A stretch of 64,000 bases of DNA from Desulfobulbus alkaliphilus (GCF_016918545.1 NZ_JAFFQC010000004.1:141387-205386); one strand, 5' to 3'; numbered from the stretch's first letter, positions 40,144 to 50,225 are shown. A program made the numbers and translations. Notes: a model not told the origin generated them from the letters alone.

Positions 40144-42369
40144 CTACTCGGGAAAAAACATCAGGGTGACATCCTTGGTATTGATGAAGACCTTGCCCTC
40201 CTGATTGATGCGGGCGTCGATTCTGTCAACGGTGGTGCCGTTGACCTCACTGCGGTCGCCAAGGGCAACCAGGGTGGTCAGCATCTGCAGCATTTCCGGA
40301 TCCGCACCGAAGCTCTTGATTATTCTGGTGAGATCATCAGCATTGCTGATGAGCAGGTTCAATTCACTGGTGGAGAAAAAACTGGCATCCGTGTCCAACT
40401 CGCTCAGGAAATCGACCTCGATCCTGGAGGCCGGAAAAGCGATGAAGGAATCGATCACCGCCAGAGCCAGATTGCTTGTCATCAGGGAACCCATGGCCTG
40501 CGCCATCAAATGACCCTCAATCGCTCCCATGTCACCGTCCATGAGGGTGTCGGATTCCGGTATCAAGGCCAGGAGAGAGGGAATATTCTTCAATTCCAGA
40601 TTGAACCGTGCCGCTTCAGGCATGGCCCCATCCCCCTGATCAAGCCCGGTGAGGCCGGAAAAAGCGACCTGGGTGCGGACTGTCCCACCCTCGCCGGTGC
40701 CGACGTCGAAACCACCGCCGATGGCGGCAAGATCCACTGTAACCGGTTCGGGCATGGCATTGAGGACATTGACGCCTTTCACATTGACTTCAAGGGAGCT
40801 GCCTTGGATCAGTTCCAGTATAGTCCCGGCAAACTCCATGACATGACCAGCCATGTGCATTTCAATCTCTTCGCTCGCTTCCTGTTCGGCAAGCTCCAGT
40901 GCATTGAACAAGTTGGCAAACAGATCCGGCGGGAACTGCTTCATCGCCCCTTGGCCGGCAAAGGTCAGCTGGTCCACGGCGACCGTAATGGCCTCGGAAT
41001 ATTCCGCATCACCCAGTTCGGCGACCTCGACTCCACTGATCAGTCCCTGGGAATCATAGACCAGCAGACCGTTTTCCTGTTCCTGTCGCATGTCCCCGGA
41101 TGCCTCCATGGTGTCGAAAGCGAACAGCATATCTTCAACCCGGACCTTGACGCCCTCCACGGTGAGTGCATTGGCGTAGGTATTGACGATCTCAAGAAAC
41201 TCGTCGATGGCACTGAAATATTCTTTCCATTCGGCAAGCTCTGAAGCCTCCCCCATGCCAGCCATGGCGGTGAACTTCTTGCGCAGCTCGATGTAGCGGA
41301 AAAAATCCGTCCCACTCAAGCTGTAGAGCAGCCCCATGTGGTTGATATCGCAGTCGACCGAATCCTCCAGAACAAAGGACAAACCGTTCATATGTCCCTG
41401 GTACCGCTCTTCCCAGGCCCCATCTTCATCCCTGGTCAAGGCCATTCCCAGCACCAGCTCCTCAATATCCAAACGCCCCTGCTGCTCTGAGTCCTCGATG
41501 GTCAGATTTCCCAGGTTGAAGCCAGCCCAGTCAAAAGCGAGCAGCCCGCGGTCCCATTCCCCGGAAACATTCTGGCTGCCCACGGTCAAGGTGGCCACTA
41601 TGTCTGCCTGATCAAAAATGGCCACGCTTTCCGGCAGGGTCATCCGCACCATCAGCAGATCCGCGCTTTGCGGTTCGAGATGGAAGACAAGAGGGCCAAA
41701 ATCCAGGCCGCTGTCGTCAACGATATACAGGATAAAGGGGTCAAGACGAATCTCGTAGCGGCCGTCAACGAAGTTGAGGGTGTAGTCGTGGTCTGTCTCC
41801 AGCATAAAACCCAGGCCTTGGGTAACATCGCTTACCTGGCTCAGGCTCCAGTCCATAAAGGCGTAGATAAGCTCCTCCTCGGGATTCATCGCCACACGTT
41901 CGCGGACCACCGCCTCCGGCACGCCCTCGGTGCTTTCCTGCTCCTGAAGGGCAATGGTGGTATCGGGCTCGATTCCAGACACCGCTGCTGCCTCAGGCTC
42001 AGGCTGAGGATCCGGTTGCGGACCGGCAACAGCGGGTCTGTCCACCGCCACCTCTTCGGCCTTCTCGACCTGTTTTTCCAGTTGCTCAATGAGTGATTCC
42101 AGCCGCTCGTTGGGGAGCAGGGCGATACTTTCACGATAGTGCTGAACCGCCCCCTGCAGATCCCCCTGCAATTGCAGCCGAGTCCCTTCCAACTGCAGCT
42201 TTCTGGCCGCGGCCGCCGCCTCTTCGATAGATTCCGCGGCCTGCAACGTCCCGAGCATCGGCAGCCCGGTTATGGCCAGGCCGACGAAGAGAGCAACAAG
42301 CACAGGGATGGCCAGTACACCCCGAAGCCAGCTGGACCATACCCTTTGTTGTCTTCCTTGTTTTTTCAT
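40144..42369 (-). CDS. Large membrane-anchored periplasmic protein, unknown
   Basis: A 741-residue protein with a basic N-terminus and a membrane segment near residues 16-38 (VLAIPVLVALFVGLAITGLP), a TPR-like stretch at 45-110 (QLEGTRLQLQGDLQGAVQHY), an acidic Pro/Glu linker (VAGPQPDPQPEPEAAAVSGI), and a long C-terminal part of alternating strands. The long beta-rich part is reminiscent of YdgA/DUF945-type proteins, but I cannot confirm the family. It is the last gene of the leftward nine-gene cluster and has a GGAGGG ribosome-binding site. Probably a periplasmic structural or substrate-binding part of that system. Confidence 0.65.
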   Translation of the reverse strand: MKKQGRQQRVWSSWLRGVLAIPVLVALFVGLAITGLPMLGTLQAAESIEEAAAAARKLQLEGTRLQLQGDLQGAVQHYRESIALLPNERLESLIEQLEKQVEKAEEVAVDRPAVAGPQPDPQPEPEAAAVSGIEPDTTIALQEQESTEGVPEAVVRERVAMNPEEELIYAFMDWSLSQVSDVTQGLGFMLETDHDYTLNFVDGRYEIRLDPFILYIVDDSGLDFGPLVFHLEPQSADLLMVRMTLPESVAIFDQADIVATLTVGSQNVSGEWDRGLLAFDWAGFNLGNLTIEDSEQQGRLDIEELVLGMALTRDEDGAWEERYQGHMNGLSFVLEDSVDCDINHMGLLYSLSGTDFFRYIELRKKFTAMAGMGEASELAEWKEYFSAIDEFLEIVNTYANALTVEGVKVRVEDMLFAFDTMEASGDMRQEQENGLLVYDSQGLISGVEVAELGDAEYSEAITVAVDQLTFAGQGAMKQFPPDLFANLFNALELAEQEASEEIEMHMAGHVMEFAGTILELIQGSSLEVNVKGVNVLNAMPEPVTVDLAAIGGGFDVGTGEGGTVRTQVAFSGLTGLDQGDGAMPEAARFNLELKNIPSLLALIPESDTLMDGDMGAIEGHLMAQAMGSLMTSNLALAVIDSFIAFPASRIEVDFLSELDTDASFFSTSELNLLISNADDLTRIIKSFGADPEMLQMLTTLVALGDRSEVNGTTVDRIDARINQEGKVFINTKDVTLMFFPE

Positions 42370-42405
42370 GCAAATCCCTCCCTGTTTGTTTATTTTTTAT
42401 AGGTA

Positions 42406-44205
42406 TTATTCATCACGCAACGCCTCGGCTGGATCAAGGCGGGTAACCCGCAGAGCGGCAAAGGTGGCGGCAAGGGTGCTTAACGCAAAAACACCGACAA
42501 CAAGAACAGCGAAATGGAACCCGGAAAGCGTGCACAAAGACTCTGTTGCCCGCAGATGCTCCCTGAACAGGTGATTGATGACACCGGCGACCAGGAGAAA
42601 CACTCCCCCCGCAAGCAGCAGCCCCCCTCCTGAAAGCAGCAGTCCCTGGTAGACCGGAAACTGGATGATCTCTCGCTTGAGCAGACCCAGGAGGCGCAAC
42701 ATATTGAGTTCTTTCTTTTTTCTCTCCACCGAAGCATACAGACTGGCGGTGAGCGCCGAGATGCCGCCGACAACACCGACAGCGGCAATAAGCCAGAAAA
42801 TCAGACTCATGTACGTATCGAGGCGGCGAACTTCGCCGATTCGTTCCCTGGCTGTGTGCACGGTTATGCCCTCTGCTTCCAGCTGTTCCTGGACCGCGGC
42901 CACCTCATCGATGGTGGTTGCATAAAGACGAAATCCTGCGTATCCCTGCCGGGAAAGCAACAGGCTGGCGCTCTGGGTATCATACCTGAGATCCCGATAG
43001 CGGAGCAGATTCAAGGTACCGGCCAGGGAAGCCGATCCATGGACAAGCCCCTCGCCCTGCCCGTTTATGATCAGGGTGACCGGCAGCGTGAGGGTGCGGT
43101 CACCGACTGCCAGCAGCAGGCTGGCCTCTCCCGGCTCAAGGCCTGCGCTTTCCGGCACCAGGATGACCTGCCCCTCCAGACTGGCGATGGCCGGCGGCAC
43201 CGGGGCAACCAGGGTGGCTGCATCCGTCAATGCGGCCAGATGAGCGGAGAAGGTTTTGGTTGCCGTGGTCAGGGTCACGGGCAGCGGCTCGATCCAGGGG
43301 ATCACGACCGCTCCCTTGCCCCGCAGTCGGTTGCGGACCGCCTGCAGACTCTCATCGGTCACGGCCCGGCTGAGCACGGTGACCTGATAGACTGACCATT
43401 CCGGATGCGGCGTATACCCCAACAGCTGCCCGGCCAACGGTCCCTCGATCTTGTCCACCCGACCAAATCCGGTATTGTTGATCAACATGACTTCTTCAAG
43501 TCGGGTGAGCGGCTCGGGCGTATACACCAGGGTTCCGTCAAAAACCGGATAGGCCACCGGCAACTCTCCGCTCCAGCCATAAGTGGGAACAGCTCTACCA
43601 TCCTTGAAATCTTCGACAGCTTCAACAACATCCAGGGAAACGAAAGCGGTCTTGAGGCTGCTGGCCCGTTCTTCGAGAATACCGGCGACCCGCAGGGTCA
43701 GCATGCCGCTTTCTGATCGTCCCTGGATGATACGCCGGGTTTCAAAGGTAATGATCTCGCCCACGCTTGCTTCCAGGCCGCGGGCAGCCACTTCTGTGAG
43801 CACACATTCACCATCCTCTGGAACGGCAACACCGTTTTCCAGCAGCAGCGGGTCGCCATCGGCCGTGGCCATGAGGGAAAGCTGTTCACGAACACCGGCA
43901 CTGGTGTTGATGGCTGTCAAGGTGGTGGATATCTGGCGGGTCATGGGCACGATGAAGGACACGCCGGGAATGCTTTCCTCCAGGTTTTCAAACCACTCCC
44001 GAGGATAGGAGCGGGTCACTATCGGCCGGATCTCCCTGTTCTTGGGATCCTCGATCAATCGGCTGCGCAGGGTCTCAATGGTGCCGAATTTGAGCCCGAA
44101 GAGGATGAGAAGAGGGGCAATGATCGACGAGATGGCCAGGACCAGGCAGATACTCAAGAGCCAGTCGTGGCGAAGATCCTTAAAAGCGAGACGCAGAATC
44201 AGCAT
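42406..44205 (-). CDS. FtsX-like ABC transporter permease
   Basis: A 599-residue inner-membrane protein. An N-terminal membrane helix (WLLSICLVLAISSIIAPLLI) precedes a periplasmic domain of about 380 residues; three C-terminal membrane helices follow (LIFWLIAAVGVVGGISALTA, LLLSGGGLLLAGGVFLLVAG, FHFAVLVVGVFALSTLAATF). This MacB/FtsX/LolC topology belongs to type VII ABC transporters that move or remodel molecules in the periplasm by mechanotransmission, rather than classical import. It pairs with the ATPase gene 150 bp upstream. The C-terminal 'LAATFAALRVTRLDPAEALRDE' ending is the family signature. Confidence 0.88.
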   Translation of the reverse strand: MLILRLAFKDLRHDWLLSICLVLAISSIIAPLLILFGLKFGTIETLRSRLIEDPKNREIRPIVTRSYPREWFENLEESIPGVSFIVPMTRQISTTLTAINTSAGVREQLSLMATADGDPLLLENGVAVPEDGECVLTEVAARGLEASVGEIITFETRRIIQGRSESGMLTLRVAGILEERASSLKTAFVSLDVVEAVEDFKDGRAVPTYGWSGELPVAYPVFDGTLVYTPEPLTRLEEVMLINNTGFGRVDKIEGPLAGQLLGYTPHPEWSVYQVTVLSRAVTDESLQAVRNRLRGKGAVVIPWIEPLPVTLTTATKTFSAHLAALTDAATLVAPVPPAIASLEGQVILVPESAGLEPGEASLLLAVGDRTLTLPVTLIINGQGEGLVHGSASLAGTLNLLRYRDLRYDTQSASLLLSRQGYAGFRLYATTIDEVAAVQEQLEAEGITVHTARERIGEVRRLDTYMSLIFWLIAAVGVVGGISALTASLYASVERKKKELNMLRLLGLLKREIIQFPVYQGLLLSGGGLLLAGGVFLLVAGVINHLFREHLRATESLCTLSGFHFAVLVVGVFALSTLAATFAALRVTRLDPAEALRDE

Positions 44206-44355
44206 ACCCTTCTTTTTCCCGGTTTTGCTCGGTCGCTACCCCTTCCAGACTGGGCACAGCGGAACCAGGTCGCAGCCCCATACGCAACCCGTTTCTGGTT
44301 TTGGAAATGGCTGGCAGCCATGTGCTTTCGGTGCATGAGCAACATCCCCCGTTGA

Positions 44356-45114
44356 TCACGCCGAAGTGGCCGCCAGGGCATCGGCCTTACTGAACCGGGT
44401 CGTAGCCACGGTCAGGTGGCGCGATTCCCGGACAACATCAAACCGCACTTCCCAGTCCGCAATCTCCCTCACCAGGCTCTGGTCATGGGTGACCATGACC
44501 ACGGCCGCACCCATGCCGTGGGCCAGATGCTTGAGTTCATCGCGGATATCCAGGGCAGTGGGGTAATCAACGGCCGCGGTGGGCTCGTCGGCAAGAATAA
44601 TGGCGGGCCGATGGATCAGGGCCCGGGCAACGGCCACCCGCTGGCGCTGGCCGCCGGACAGGTATTGCGGTTTCTTGCTCAATTGATCAGACAGGCCCAG
44701 GGTTCCAGCCAGGGTATGGACCTCCTGGGAACGCACCCGACGGCCGCTGAGTTCGGCGGTGATGAGTATGTTCTCAAACACGTTGAGAAAAGGCAGCAGG
44801 CCGCCGTTCTGGAGAACATAGCCGATATTGTTTCTCCGGATCCTGGCCGCCTCGTTTTCGGAAAGGCGCGGAATGTCATGCTCCTCCGTACCCTGGATGC
44901 CGGCCAGGCTGATGGTGAAACAGGTCCAGCTGTTCGGGTCGAGAACCAGGGCGAGCAGATCGAGCAGGGTCGATTTCCCGCAGCCCGAGGGCCCCACCAC
45001 CGAGACAAAGGCCCCCTTGAACACGGTGAGTTCCGGTACCCGGAGGGTGAAGGAAACACCCCCCTTGGTCCGGATTTTTTCCACATCGCGCAGCCTGTAG
45101 ACAGGTTGGTTCAT
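44356..45114 (-). CDS. ABC transporter ATPase, LolD/MacB type
   Basis: A 252-residue ATP-binding subunit. The start is taken as the ATG at 45114 ([20 protein letters not shown]); an in-frame TTG at 45135 would overlap the vWA gene. Walker A is [14 protein letters not shown], the signature [15 protein letters not shown], Walker [13 protein letters not shown], and the switch His in VMVTHDQSL. It drives the FtsX-like permease encoded next. The 150-bp gap between them shows no gene; a terminator is not visible, so the pair is likely co-transcribed. Confidence 0.9.
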   Translation of the reverse strand: MNQPVYRLRDVEKIRTKGGVSFTLRVPELTVFKGAFVSVVGPSGCGKSTLLDLLALVLDPNSWTCFTISLAGIQGTEEHDIPRLSENEAARIRRNNIGYVLQNGGLLPFLNVFENILITAELSGRRVRSQEVHTLAGTLGLSDQLSKKPQYLSGGQRQRVAVARALIHRPAIILADEPTAAVDYPTALDIRDELKHLAHGMGAAVVMVTHDQSLVREIADWEVRFDVVRESRHLTVATTRFSKADALAATSA

Positions 45115-45118
45115 TGTC

Positions 45119-47248
45119 TCAAGGGAGCAGCTCAAGGGTTATGGGATAGACAAACTCACTGGGATCGTCACTCTTATTGAGCTGAATCCAGCCTTCCGGG
45201 CCGTCATGAATAGTCTCATAAGCCATGATGCGGGCATCGAGATCAGCAAGAAACATATCCTGCTCATCGATGGACCAGCTGTTCCACAACTCGTCGTTCA
45301 TGTCCATGATCCGGCTGGTGTAGGGCAGCCCGTCAAGAAACTCGGGAATCAGCCCGGTCTCGGCCAGAGAACCGGCCTGCCTGATCATGTCCGGATCCCG
45401 GGCAGTGGCCGCGGACGCCGCCTGCAGCGAGGAGAAGAAATCCTCACCGCTGATCTGTCCCGTGCGACCGGCCACCAGGATGGTGCGCAGGGTTTCCCGC
45501 AGGGAATCAAGCTGCTGTTTGGTGATCAGCAGCCGCACCTCGAGGGACTGAATATCCGTGGCCAGCAGGTCCTTGTCGGTCACCCAGGCCACCACGTCGC
45601 GGGGCGCCTGGGCCCTGGTCTGGGCTCCGACCCACTGTACAAAGGCTGCTTTCATGGCCGCATCGGCAAGGGCCTGGGCCGAGGGCTCGGTGGCGTCCGC
45701 TACAGGGGCGGGCGGGGTTTCGAGCAGATCGAGATTGATAGGCCTGGTCGGTGCCTGGGGCTGGAGGGCCTGGGTGGTGTCCGTAGCTGTCTCGGGGGAT
45801 GCGGCCACAAGCGCCCTGTTCTTCTCCTCGGCAATTGTCTCGAGGAACCCCAGGACCGAATCGGTCAGGCTTTTGGTGATCCCTTCAAATCCGGCCAGGT
45901 CTTCCGAGGAGGTGGTGTAATAATTGGGGCCTCCTTCCACCCCCCTGTTGGTGCTCAAAGCCCGGAACTGTTCCTCGGTCAACGCGTGATAGCGAGCCGC
46001 TTCGGGATCCTTGATGTGGATGGCATGGATGGTGACGTTGCGGTCATTGGCAATGGCCCGCAGGGTTGACTGACTGTGACCGGATGCATTCCAGCGATGG
46101 CCGACCGGATGGGACGGGGCATCGCCTACCAGGATGATAAAGCGTATGGCATCCGGTGTCCAGGCGGTCTTATCAAGAGCGGAGGCAACCCCGGAGAAGA
46201 CATCCTCCGGATACCCCTGGGAGCCGACAGTGGCCACATCAACGGTTTTCAAGGTATCGGCAAAAGGTCCGATCTCCTCGAGTTCGGGCGTGAAATTTTT
46301 CACCAGATACTCGATGCCTGGGATATCGAGCGAGTCCCGATAGGCCCAGTATCCAAAACGAACCGCCCGGGCAAGGTCGGTGTTGGCGGAAATGCGCGCG
46401 GAAGCCTCTTCGACTACTTTGAGCGTCTGGGTGACATAGGGCATCATGGAATTGGTGGTATCCATGACCCAGACGATATCCACGGCCAGCCTTTCCAGAG
46501 TGGCGGCATCGATCTCGCCGCTAGTGCGGACTGCACTGCTGAGGTAATCAGGGTTTGTTCTGATATCGGAACTTTCCCGGGCATCGCCTCCCTCCCCGGT
46601 CACCGCCGCCAATTTAAGGATTCTGGCCTCGCGGTTGTTCAGTTCAATGGCCTCAAACTCGAGAATCGGCAGAAGATAGAACTCCCTGCTGATATCGATG
46701 GCCCGTTTTGGCTCGATGGTGACGATGGGGAAATCTTCGGGAATGTCTCCCATGGCGATGTCAATGTATAACTGTCCCGCCTCGTCCAACCGTTCCTGGT
46801 CCGGCATGCTGGTCAGTTTTTCCAGATCTTCCTTGCGATCAAACATCAGCACCGGATACCGTCCTTCCGGATGGGTATAGGAAAGGCACATGGTCTGTTT
46901 CCATTCAAAGACATCATCCGAATGCATCCACCCGAGGACGGTGCCCCGGGTATCGACCCCAACCTCATACCAGCCCCGGGGATCGATATCACTGACAGAC
47001 CCCCGGCGGTCGTAGACATAAAATGACTGAAAAGCGGGCACATGGTCCTGGATCCTGGCACTGCTGTCGTTGGGGTCCTGATAGACACTGGAAAAAGGCC
47101 GCGACAGCACCCGCAGGGGCAGGGTATCCTTACCTTCGATCTTCAGGGGCTCCCGCCCGGTCTCTGTCTGCGCCGGGACGGCAAACGAAACCAGGAGCAG
47201 GGTCAGGAGCAGCGTAAGTCCTAATCCGATTTTTCTGGGGAATGGCAT
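45119..47248 (-). CDS. Exported von Willebrand factor A domain protein
   Basis: A 709-residue protein. The ATG at 47248 has an AGGAGGT ribosome-binding site and opens a signal peptide (KIGLGLTLLLTLLLVSFAVP). An SH3-like N-terminal part (PLRVLSRPFSSVYQDPNDSS, WYEVGVDTRGTVLGWM) precedes a vWA domain whose metal site reads VDIVWVMDTTNSMMPYVTQT (DTTNS in place of DxSxS), followed by GYWAYRDSLDIPG and FIILVGDAPSHP. The C-terminal 250 residues are helical. The pairing of this vWA form with a cell-envelope domain resembles the C-terminal part of PpkA-type proteins, but there is no kinase here. It may bind a partner of the ABC/FtsX pair. Confidence 0.8.
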   Translation of the reverse strand: MPFPRKIGLGLTLLLTLLLVSFAVPAQTETGREPLKIEGKDTLPLRVLSRPFSSVYQDPNDSSARIQDHVPAFQSFYVYDRRGSVSDIDPRGWYEVGVDTRGTVLGWMHSDDVFEWKQTMCLSYTHPEGRYPVLMFDRKEDLEKLTSMPDQERLDEAGQLYIDIAMGDIPEDFPIVTIEPKRAIDISREFYLLPILEFEAIELNNREARILKLAAVTGEGGDARESSDIRTNPDYLSSAVRTSGEIDAATLERLAVDIVWVMDTTNSMMPYVTQTLKVVEEASARISANTDLARAVRFGYWAYRDSLDIPGIEYLVKNFTPELEEIGPFADTLKTVDVATVGSQGYPEDVFSGVASALDKTAWTPDAIRFIILVGDAPSHPVGHRWNASGHSQSTLRAIANDRNVTIHAIHIKDPEAARYHALTEEQFRALSTNRGVEGGPNYYTTSSEDLAGFEGITKSLTDSVLGFLETIAEEKNRALVAASPETATDTTQALQPQAPTRPINLDLLETPPAPVADATEPSAQALADAAMKAAFVQWVGAQTRAQAPRDVVAWVTDKDLLATDIQSLEVRLLITKQQLDSLRETLRTILVAGRTGQISGEDFFSSLQAASAATARDPDMIRQAGSLAETGLIPEFLDGLPYTSRIMDMNDELWNSWSIDEQDMFLADLDARIMAYETIHDGPEGWIQLNKSDDPSEFVYPITLELLP

Positions 47249-47282
47249 GCAGTACCTCCTTGTTTGCTGTACAGAGTATGCC

Positions 47283-47457
47283 CTTGATCCGTGACGGCTG
47301 GGCTGCTGATTGGGTTTTATTATCGTCCTGAATCCGTGACGGCTGGACGCTTGTTGTGGATATATGTGGATATATTTTGCTTTCATCATGTTACAAGAGC
47401 AGAGGAGTCCTTGAAATAACTTGAAAACAACTTGCACCCGCCACTCACGAATCCAAG
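47283..47457. mobile_element. MITE-like repeat, copy B (internally deleted, plus a partial end)
   Basis: The copy at 47327-47457 begins CCTGAATCCGTGACGGCTGG and ends in a degenerate TCACGAATCC; about 85 bp of the interior are missing. A second terminal fragment (TTGATCCGTGACGGCTGG) precedes it at 47283-47300. It lies between the vWA and S41 protease genes and probably carries no promoter. Confidence 0.7.
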
Positions 47458-47497
47458 CCTGCGATAAGATGAAAAACCATTGCCACCATCGCGGTTT

Positions 47498-48622
47498 TCA
47501 AGGACTGCTCTGCTGGGGCAGCAATGCAAACAATTCGCTCAGTGATGCCTGCTGAGAAAAATCCATATCCGCCCATGTCTCCGGTAACACCAGATCCGGT
47601 TCCATGCCCTGATTGTGAAAGGGAAAGCCCTCCGGGGTCAGGATCTCCGCGTAGGTCACCAGCAGGGCCGACCCATCGTTCAAGGACAGAAATCGCTGGG
47701 CCAGCCCCTTGCCATAGGTTGTCCGGCCAACGGACATGGAGCTCTTATTCCCCCGCAGAGCGGCGATAAACGCTTCCGCGGCGCTGGCCGTACCCTGATC
47801 CTGGATCAGCACAATCCTGGCGGTAATCGCCCCCGGCTGCTCCGCGAGAACGGCCCGAACTTCATCACGGTAGCGCATTTTGAACAGCACCGTGCCTTGC
47901 TCCAGGAAAAGATCGGCACACTGTCGGGCCACCCGCAGGCTACCGCCCTGGTTGCCACGGAGGTCGATGACCAGGACCAAGCCGTTGTTCTCCTCGGACG
48001 CCAGGACCTTTTCCAGCTGTTCCCTGGTATTGCGGGCAAACCGGGTCACTTGAATATACTGGGCCTGCTCGAGCATAATCGAGCGAACGGAAACATAGCC
48101 CGTACTCTGCCGGCGCAGGGTCAGTACCCTGGGTATACCCTGATTGGACCTGATGGTCAGTTGGACGATGCCCCCTTCCGCCCCCCTGATCTGGGACCCG
48201 ACCACAAAAACCGATTGACCGAACACCGGAGCGCCATTGACGGCGATGAGTTCATCACCACTGCGGATTCCGTTTTTTTCAGCAAGACCGCCCCGGAAGG
48301 GAAACAGATAGATCCGGCCACCCTTTTTCTCGATGTCCATCTCCACCCCGAAATAATCGGCACTGGTGGACTCCTGAAAAGCGGTGTATTCACGACTGGT
48401 GAGATAGTCGGAATAGGGATCAAGACTGCGGGCATAGGCGCGGAGAAGATCGTCGACCATGCCCCGGGTTGATTTCGGCGGATCCAGGGCATGGGTCCGA
48501 ATCAGCCGCACCGCCTCGCTGAGGTGCTCCTGCTCGCTGGCCGTCAGGCCATCAGTCCCGCGGGCCGGCGCCGCGGGGAGGACGAGCAGCAAGATCAGAA
48601 CGGTGACCCATGGGGTTTTCAT
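47498..48622 (-). CDS. S41 carboxyl-terminal processing protease
   Basis: A 374-residue CtpA-like protease from the ATG at 48622, which opens a signal peptide (MKTPWVTVLILLLVLPAAPA). A start 13 codons upstream, five bases from MITE C, is also open. A PDZ domain follows (DIEKKGGRIYLFPFRGGLAE, SGDELIAVNG), then the S41 catalytic domain with nucleophile Ser in QDQGTASAAEAF and the general-base Lys in GRTTYGKGL. These enzymes trim or degrade periplasmic proteins, recognising their C-termini. Its position among lipoproteins and the vWA gene suggests processing of a member of that cluster. Confidence 0.88.
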   Translation of the reverse strand: MKTPWVTVLILLLVLPAAPARGTDGLTASEQEHLSEAVRLIRTHALDPPKSTRGMVDDLLRAYARSLDPYSDYLTSREYTAFQESTSADYFGVEMDIEKKGGRIYLFPFRGGLAEKNGIRSGDELIAVNGAPVFGQSVFVVGSQIRGAEGGIVQLTIRSNQGIPRVLTLRRQSTGYVSVRSIMLEQAQYIQVTRFARNTREQLEKVLASEENNGLVLVIDLRGNQGGSLRVARQCADLFLEQGTVLFKMRYRDEVRAVLAEQPGAITARIVLIQDQGTASAAEAFIAALRGNKSSMSVGRTTYGKGLAQRFLSLNDGSALLVTYAEILTPEGFPFHNQGMEPDLVLPETWADMDFSQQASLSELFALLPQQSSP

Positions 48623-48665
48623 CGTCTTGGGCCGGAGGAATGAGCATCGTCGCGTTGACATGGCA

Positions 48666-48790
48666 CCTGAATCCGTGACGGCTGGACCCTTTTTTTTATA
48701 TATCTTGCTGTACGCATATTAAATTTGCAGCTCAACCCTTGAAAAAACTTGCACCAACCGACCTGCGGGGCATTCGCTCACGGATTCAGG
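48666..48790. mobile_element. MITE-like repeat, copy C (125 bp)
   Basis: Both 13-bp ends are perfect (CCTGAATCCGTGA and TCACGGATTCAGG), and ATGGCA flanks both sides as a 6-bp target duplication. The middle is deleted relative to the 218-bp copies. The left end is five bases from the first possible start codon of the S41 protease gene, so the insertion separates that gene from the lipoprotein gene upstream. Confidence 0.85.
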
Positions 48791-48874
48791 ATGGCAGCCA
48801 GGTCTTCCTCATACAGGAGGCGTGCGTTCCGGAGCCAGCATGCAAGGCGCTTCGGCCTTTGTGGCAAACACGGC

Positions 48875-49366
48875 TCATAACAGCATCAGGCTGGCGGCTT
48901 CCCGTTCCAGGTCATCCCGTTTTTTTTCCAAACGCTCCAGTTCACGTTGTTTCTCCGCATCCTCCAGGCTCTCGGCAGCATCAGTGGAGGCACGGAGGGC
49001 AGCGATCTCGGCGAGCATCCGCTGGCGCTCTTTTTTCTGCGCCTCGGTTGTCGCCTGGCGGGACTGGATCTGCTGTTCCAAAGAATTCATGGAGGCGTTG
49101 AACTCCCGCACCTGCTTTTCCAGGGCAGCCTTTTCCTGAGCACGGGAGATTTTTTCAGCCTCAAGCACCGTCTGCTCCACCTCAATTGATCGGGTGGCCT
49201 GTTCTTCCTGGTCAAGGAGGTATTGCCGCTCCCGCAGCCGCTGCTCATAGGCATCGGGATTGTAGCTGAACAGCCCCCCCTGCCTGGGATCCGTGGTCTG
49301 CCCGGCACATCCGGCAAGCATCATCGGTACAACAAAGAACCAAATCAAGGCCGTGCGCGTTTGCAT
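48875..49366 (-). CDS. Coiled-coil lipoprotein
   Basis: A 163-residue protein with a lipoprotein signal, MQTRTALIWFFVVPMMLAGC, in which LAGC is the lipobox. The rest is one long charged coiled coil (from QEEQATRSIEVEQTVLEAEK to the C-terminus) rich in Glu, Arg, Gln and Ala. It should be anchored to a membrane by its lipidated Cys and reach into the periplasm. It follows the glycine-zipper lipoprotein gene after 12 bp and belongs to the same operon. It could serve as a spacer or periplasmic scaffold. Confidence 0.75.
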   Translation of the reverse strand: MQTRTALIWFFVVPMMLAGCAGQTTDPRQGGLFSYNPDAYEQRLRERQYLLDQEEQATRSIEVEQTVLEAEKISRAQEKAALEKQVREFNASMNSLEQQIQSRQATTEAQKKERQRMLAEIAALRASTDAAESLEDAEKQRELERLEKKRDDLEREAASLMLL

Positions 49367-49378
49367 GGTACTCCCTCC

Positions 49379-50050
49379 TTACACAGCCATGGCCGCGGAC
49401 ATGGCAGCCAGTTCTTCCGTCTGTTTTTCCAGTTCCCTGATATGATCTTTGAGCGTTTCCAGCTGATTATCAAGGGATTGGGCATAGTCGCTCTGACCGC
49501 TGCTGCGAGCTTCAGACACCACGGCATTCTGGACCGCCAGTTCGGACCTGGCGGCGGTCAATTCCTTGTCTGCTGACCGGGCAAGGCCATCAACCACTTT
49601 CTTTTTCTCTTTGAGCTGAACATTTCTGGTTTTTGCATCCGCGTACTGGTGTTCGAGTGCCTCGGTGTCCCGACGCAGGCCATCGATCTGTTGACGCAAC
49701 TCATCATTGTAACGGGCCATGGCCGCGTTGGTTCTTTGGGCCTCGGCAATACAGGCCTCGAGCCAGTCTTCTTCACTGGCATACTTCTCTTTCTGATTGG
49801 CGACGTGTTTTCCGTAGGCATACCCGCCCGCACCGCCGAGAGCAGCGCCAATGGCTGCACCGACAACGGTGGACCTGGTATCGCCGCCGAATACCTGTCC
49901 AAGCACGGCTCCGGTCACTGCCCCTATCCCGGCACCTGTCGCTGCCCCTTCACTCCTGGTCCGGTCGCCATCATCCTGGATACCGGCACAGCCGGAAACC
50001 AGGGCGAGGAACGAAATCAAGGTAATCGTCCAAACTATTTTTCGGTTCAT
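49379..50050 (-). CDS. Glycine-zipper lipoprotein
   Basis: A 223-residue protein; the ATG at 50050 has an AAGGAGAA ribosome-binding site. The signal MNRKIVWTITLISFLALVSG is followed by the lipobox Cys. Residues about 35-85 form a Gly-zipper (GAATGAGIGAVTGAVLGQVF, VGAAIGAALGGAGGYAYG), as in OmpA-like or 2TM glycine-zipper proteins that insert into or span membranes as oligomers. The C-terminal 130 residues are a coiled coil (TEALEHQYADAKTRNVQLKE and following). It likely interacts with the coiled-coil lipoprotein encoded next. Confidence 0.8.
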   Translation of the reverse strand: MNRKIVWTITLISFLALVSGCAGIQDDGDRTRSEGAATGAGIGAVTGAVLGQVFGGDTRSTVVGAAIGAALGGAGGYAYGKHVANQKEKYASEEDWLEACIAEAQRTNAAMARYNDELRQQIDGLRRDTEALEHQYADAKTRNVQLKEKKKVVDGLARSADKELTAARSELAVQNAVVSEARSSGQSDYAQSLDNQLETLKDHIRELEKQTEELAAMSAAMAV

Positions 50051-50225
50051 GGGTTCTCCTTGCGGTTGCTGGTCTGATCTGACTGTATCGTTCACCGGAT
50101 GCTTACAAGTGGCCATCGGCAAACTGTTACGGTTTCCAGGTTATGTGGTCCTTGAGGTGCATCCGGTGCAGAGTTGGGAATCAGCACAACATCCTGGATC
50201 CATGAGCGGACGCCCCGTCTTCTCT

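Noticed and set aside
47249..47437. A longer N-terminus for the vWA protein
   Set aside because: The extra 63 codons are translated repeat DNA (MITE copy B and a fragment), and the internal ATG has both a ribosome-binding site and a signal peptide.
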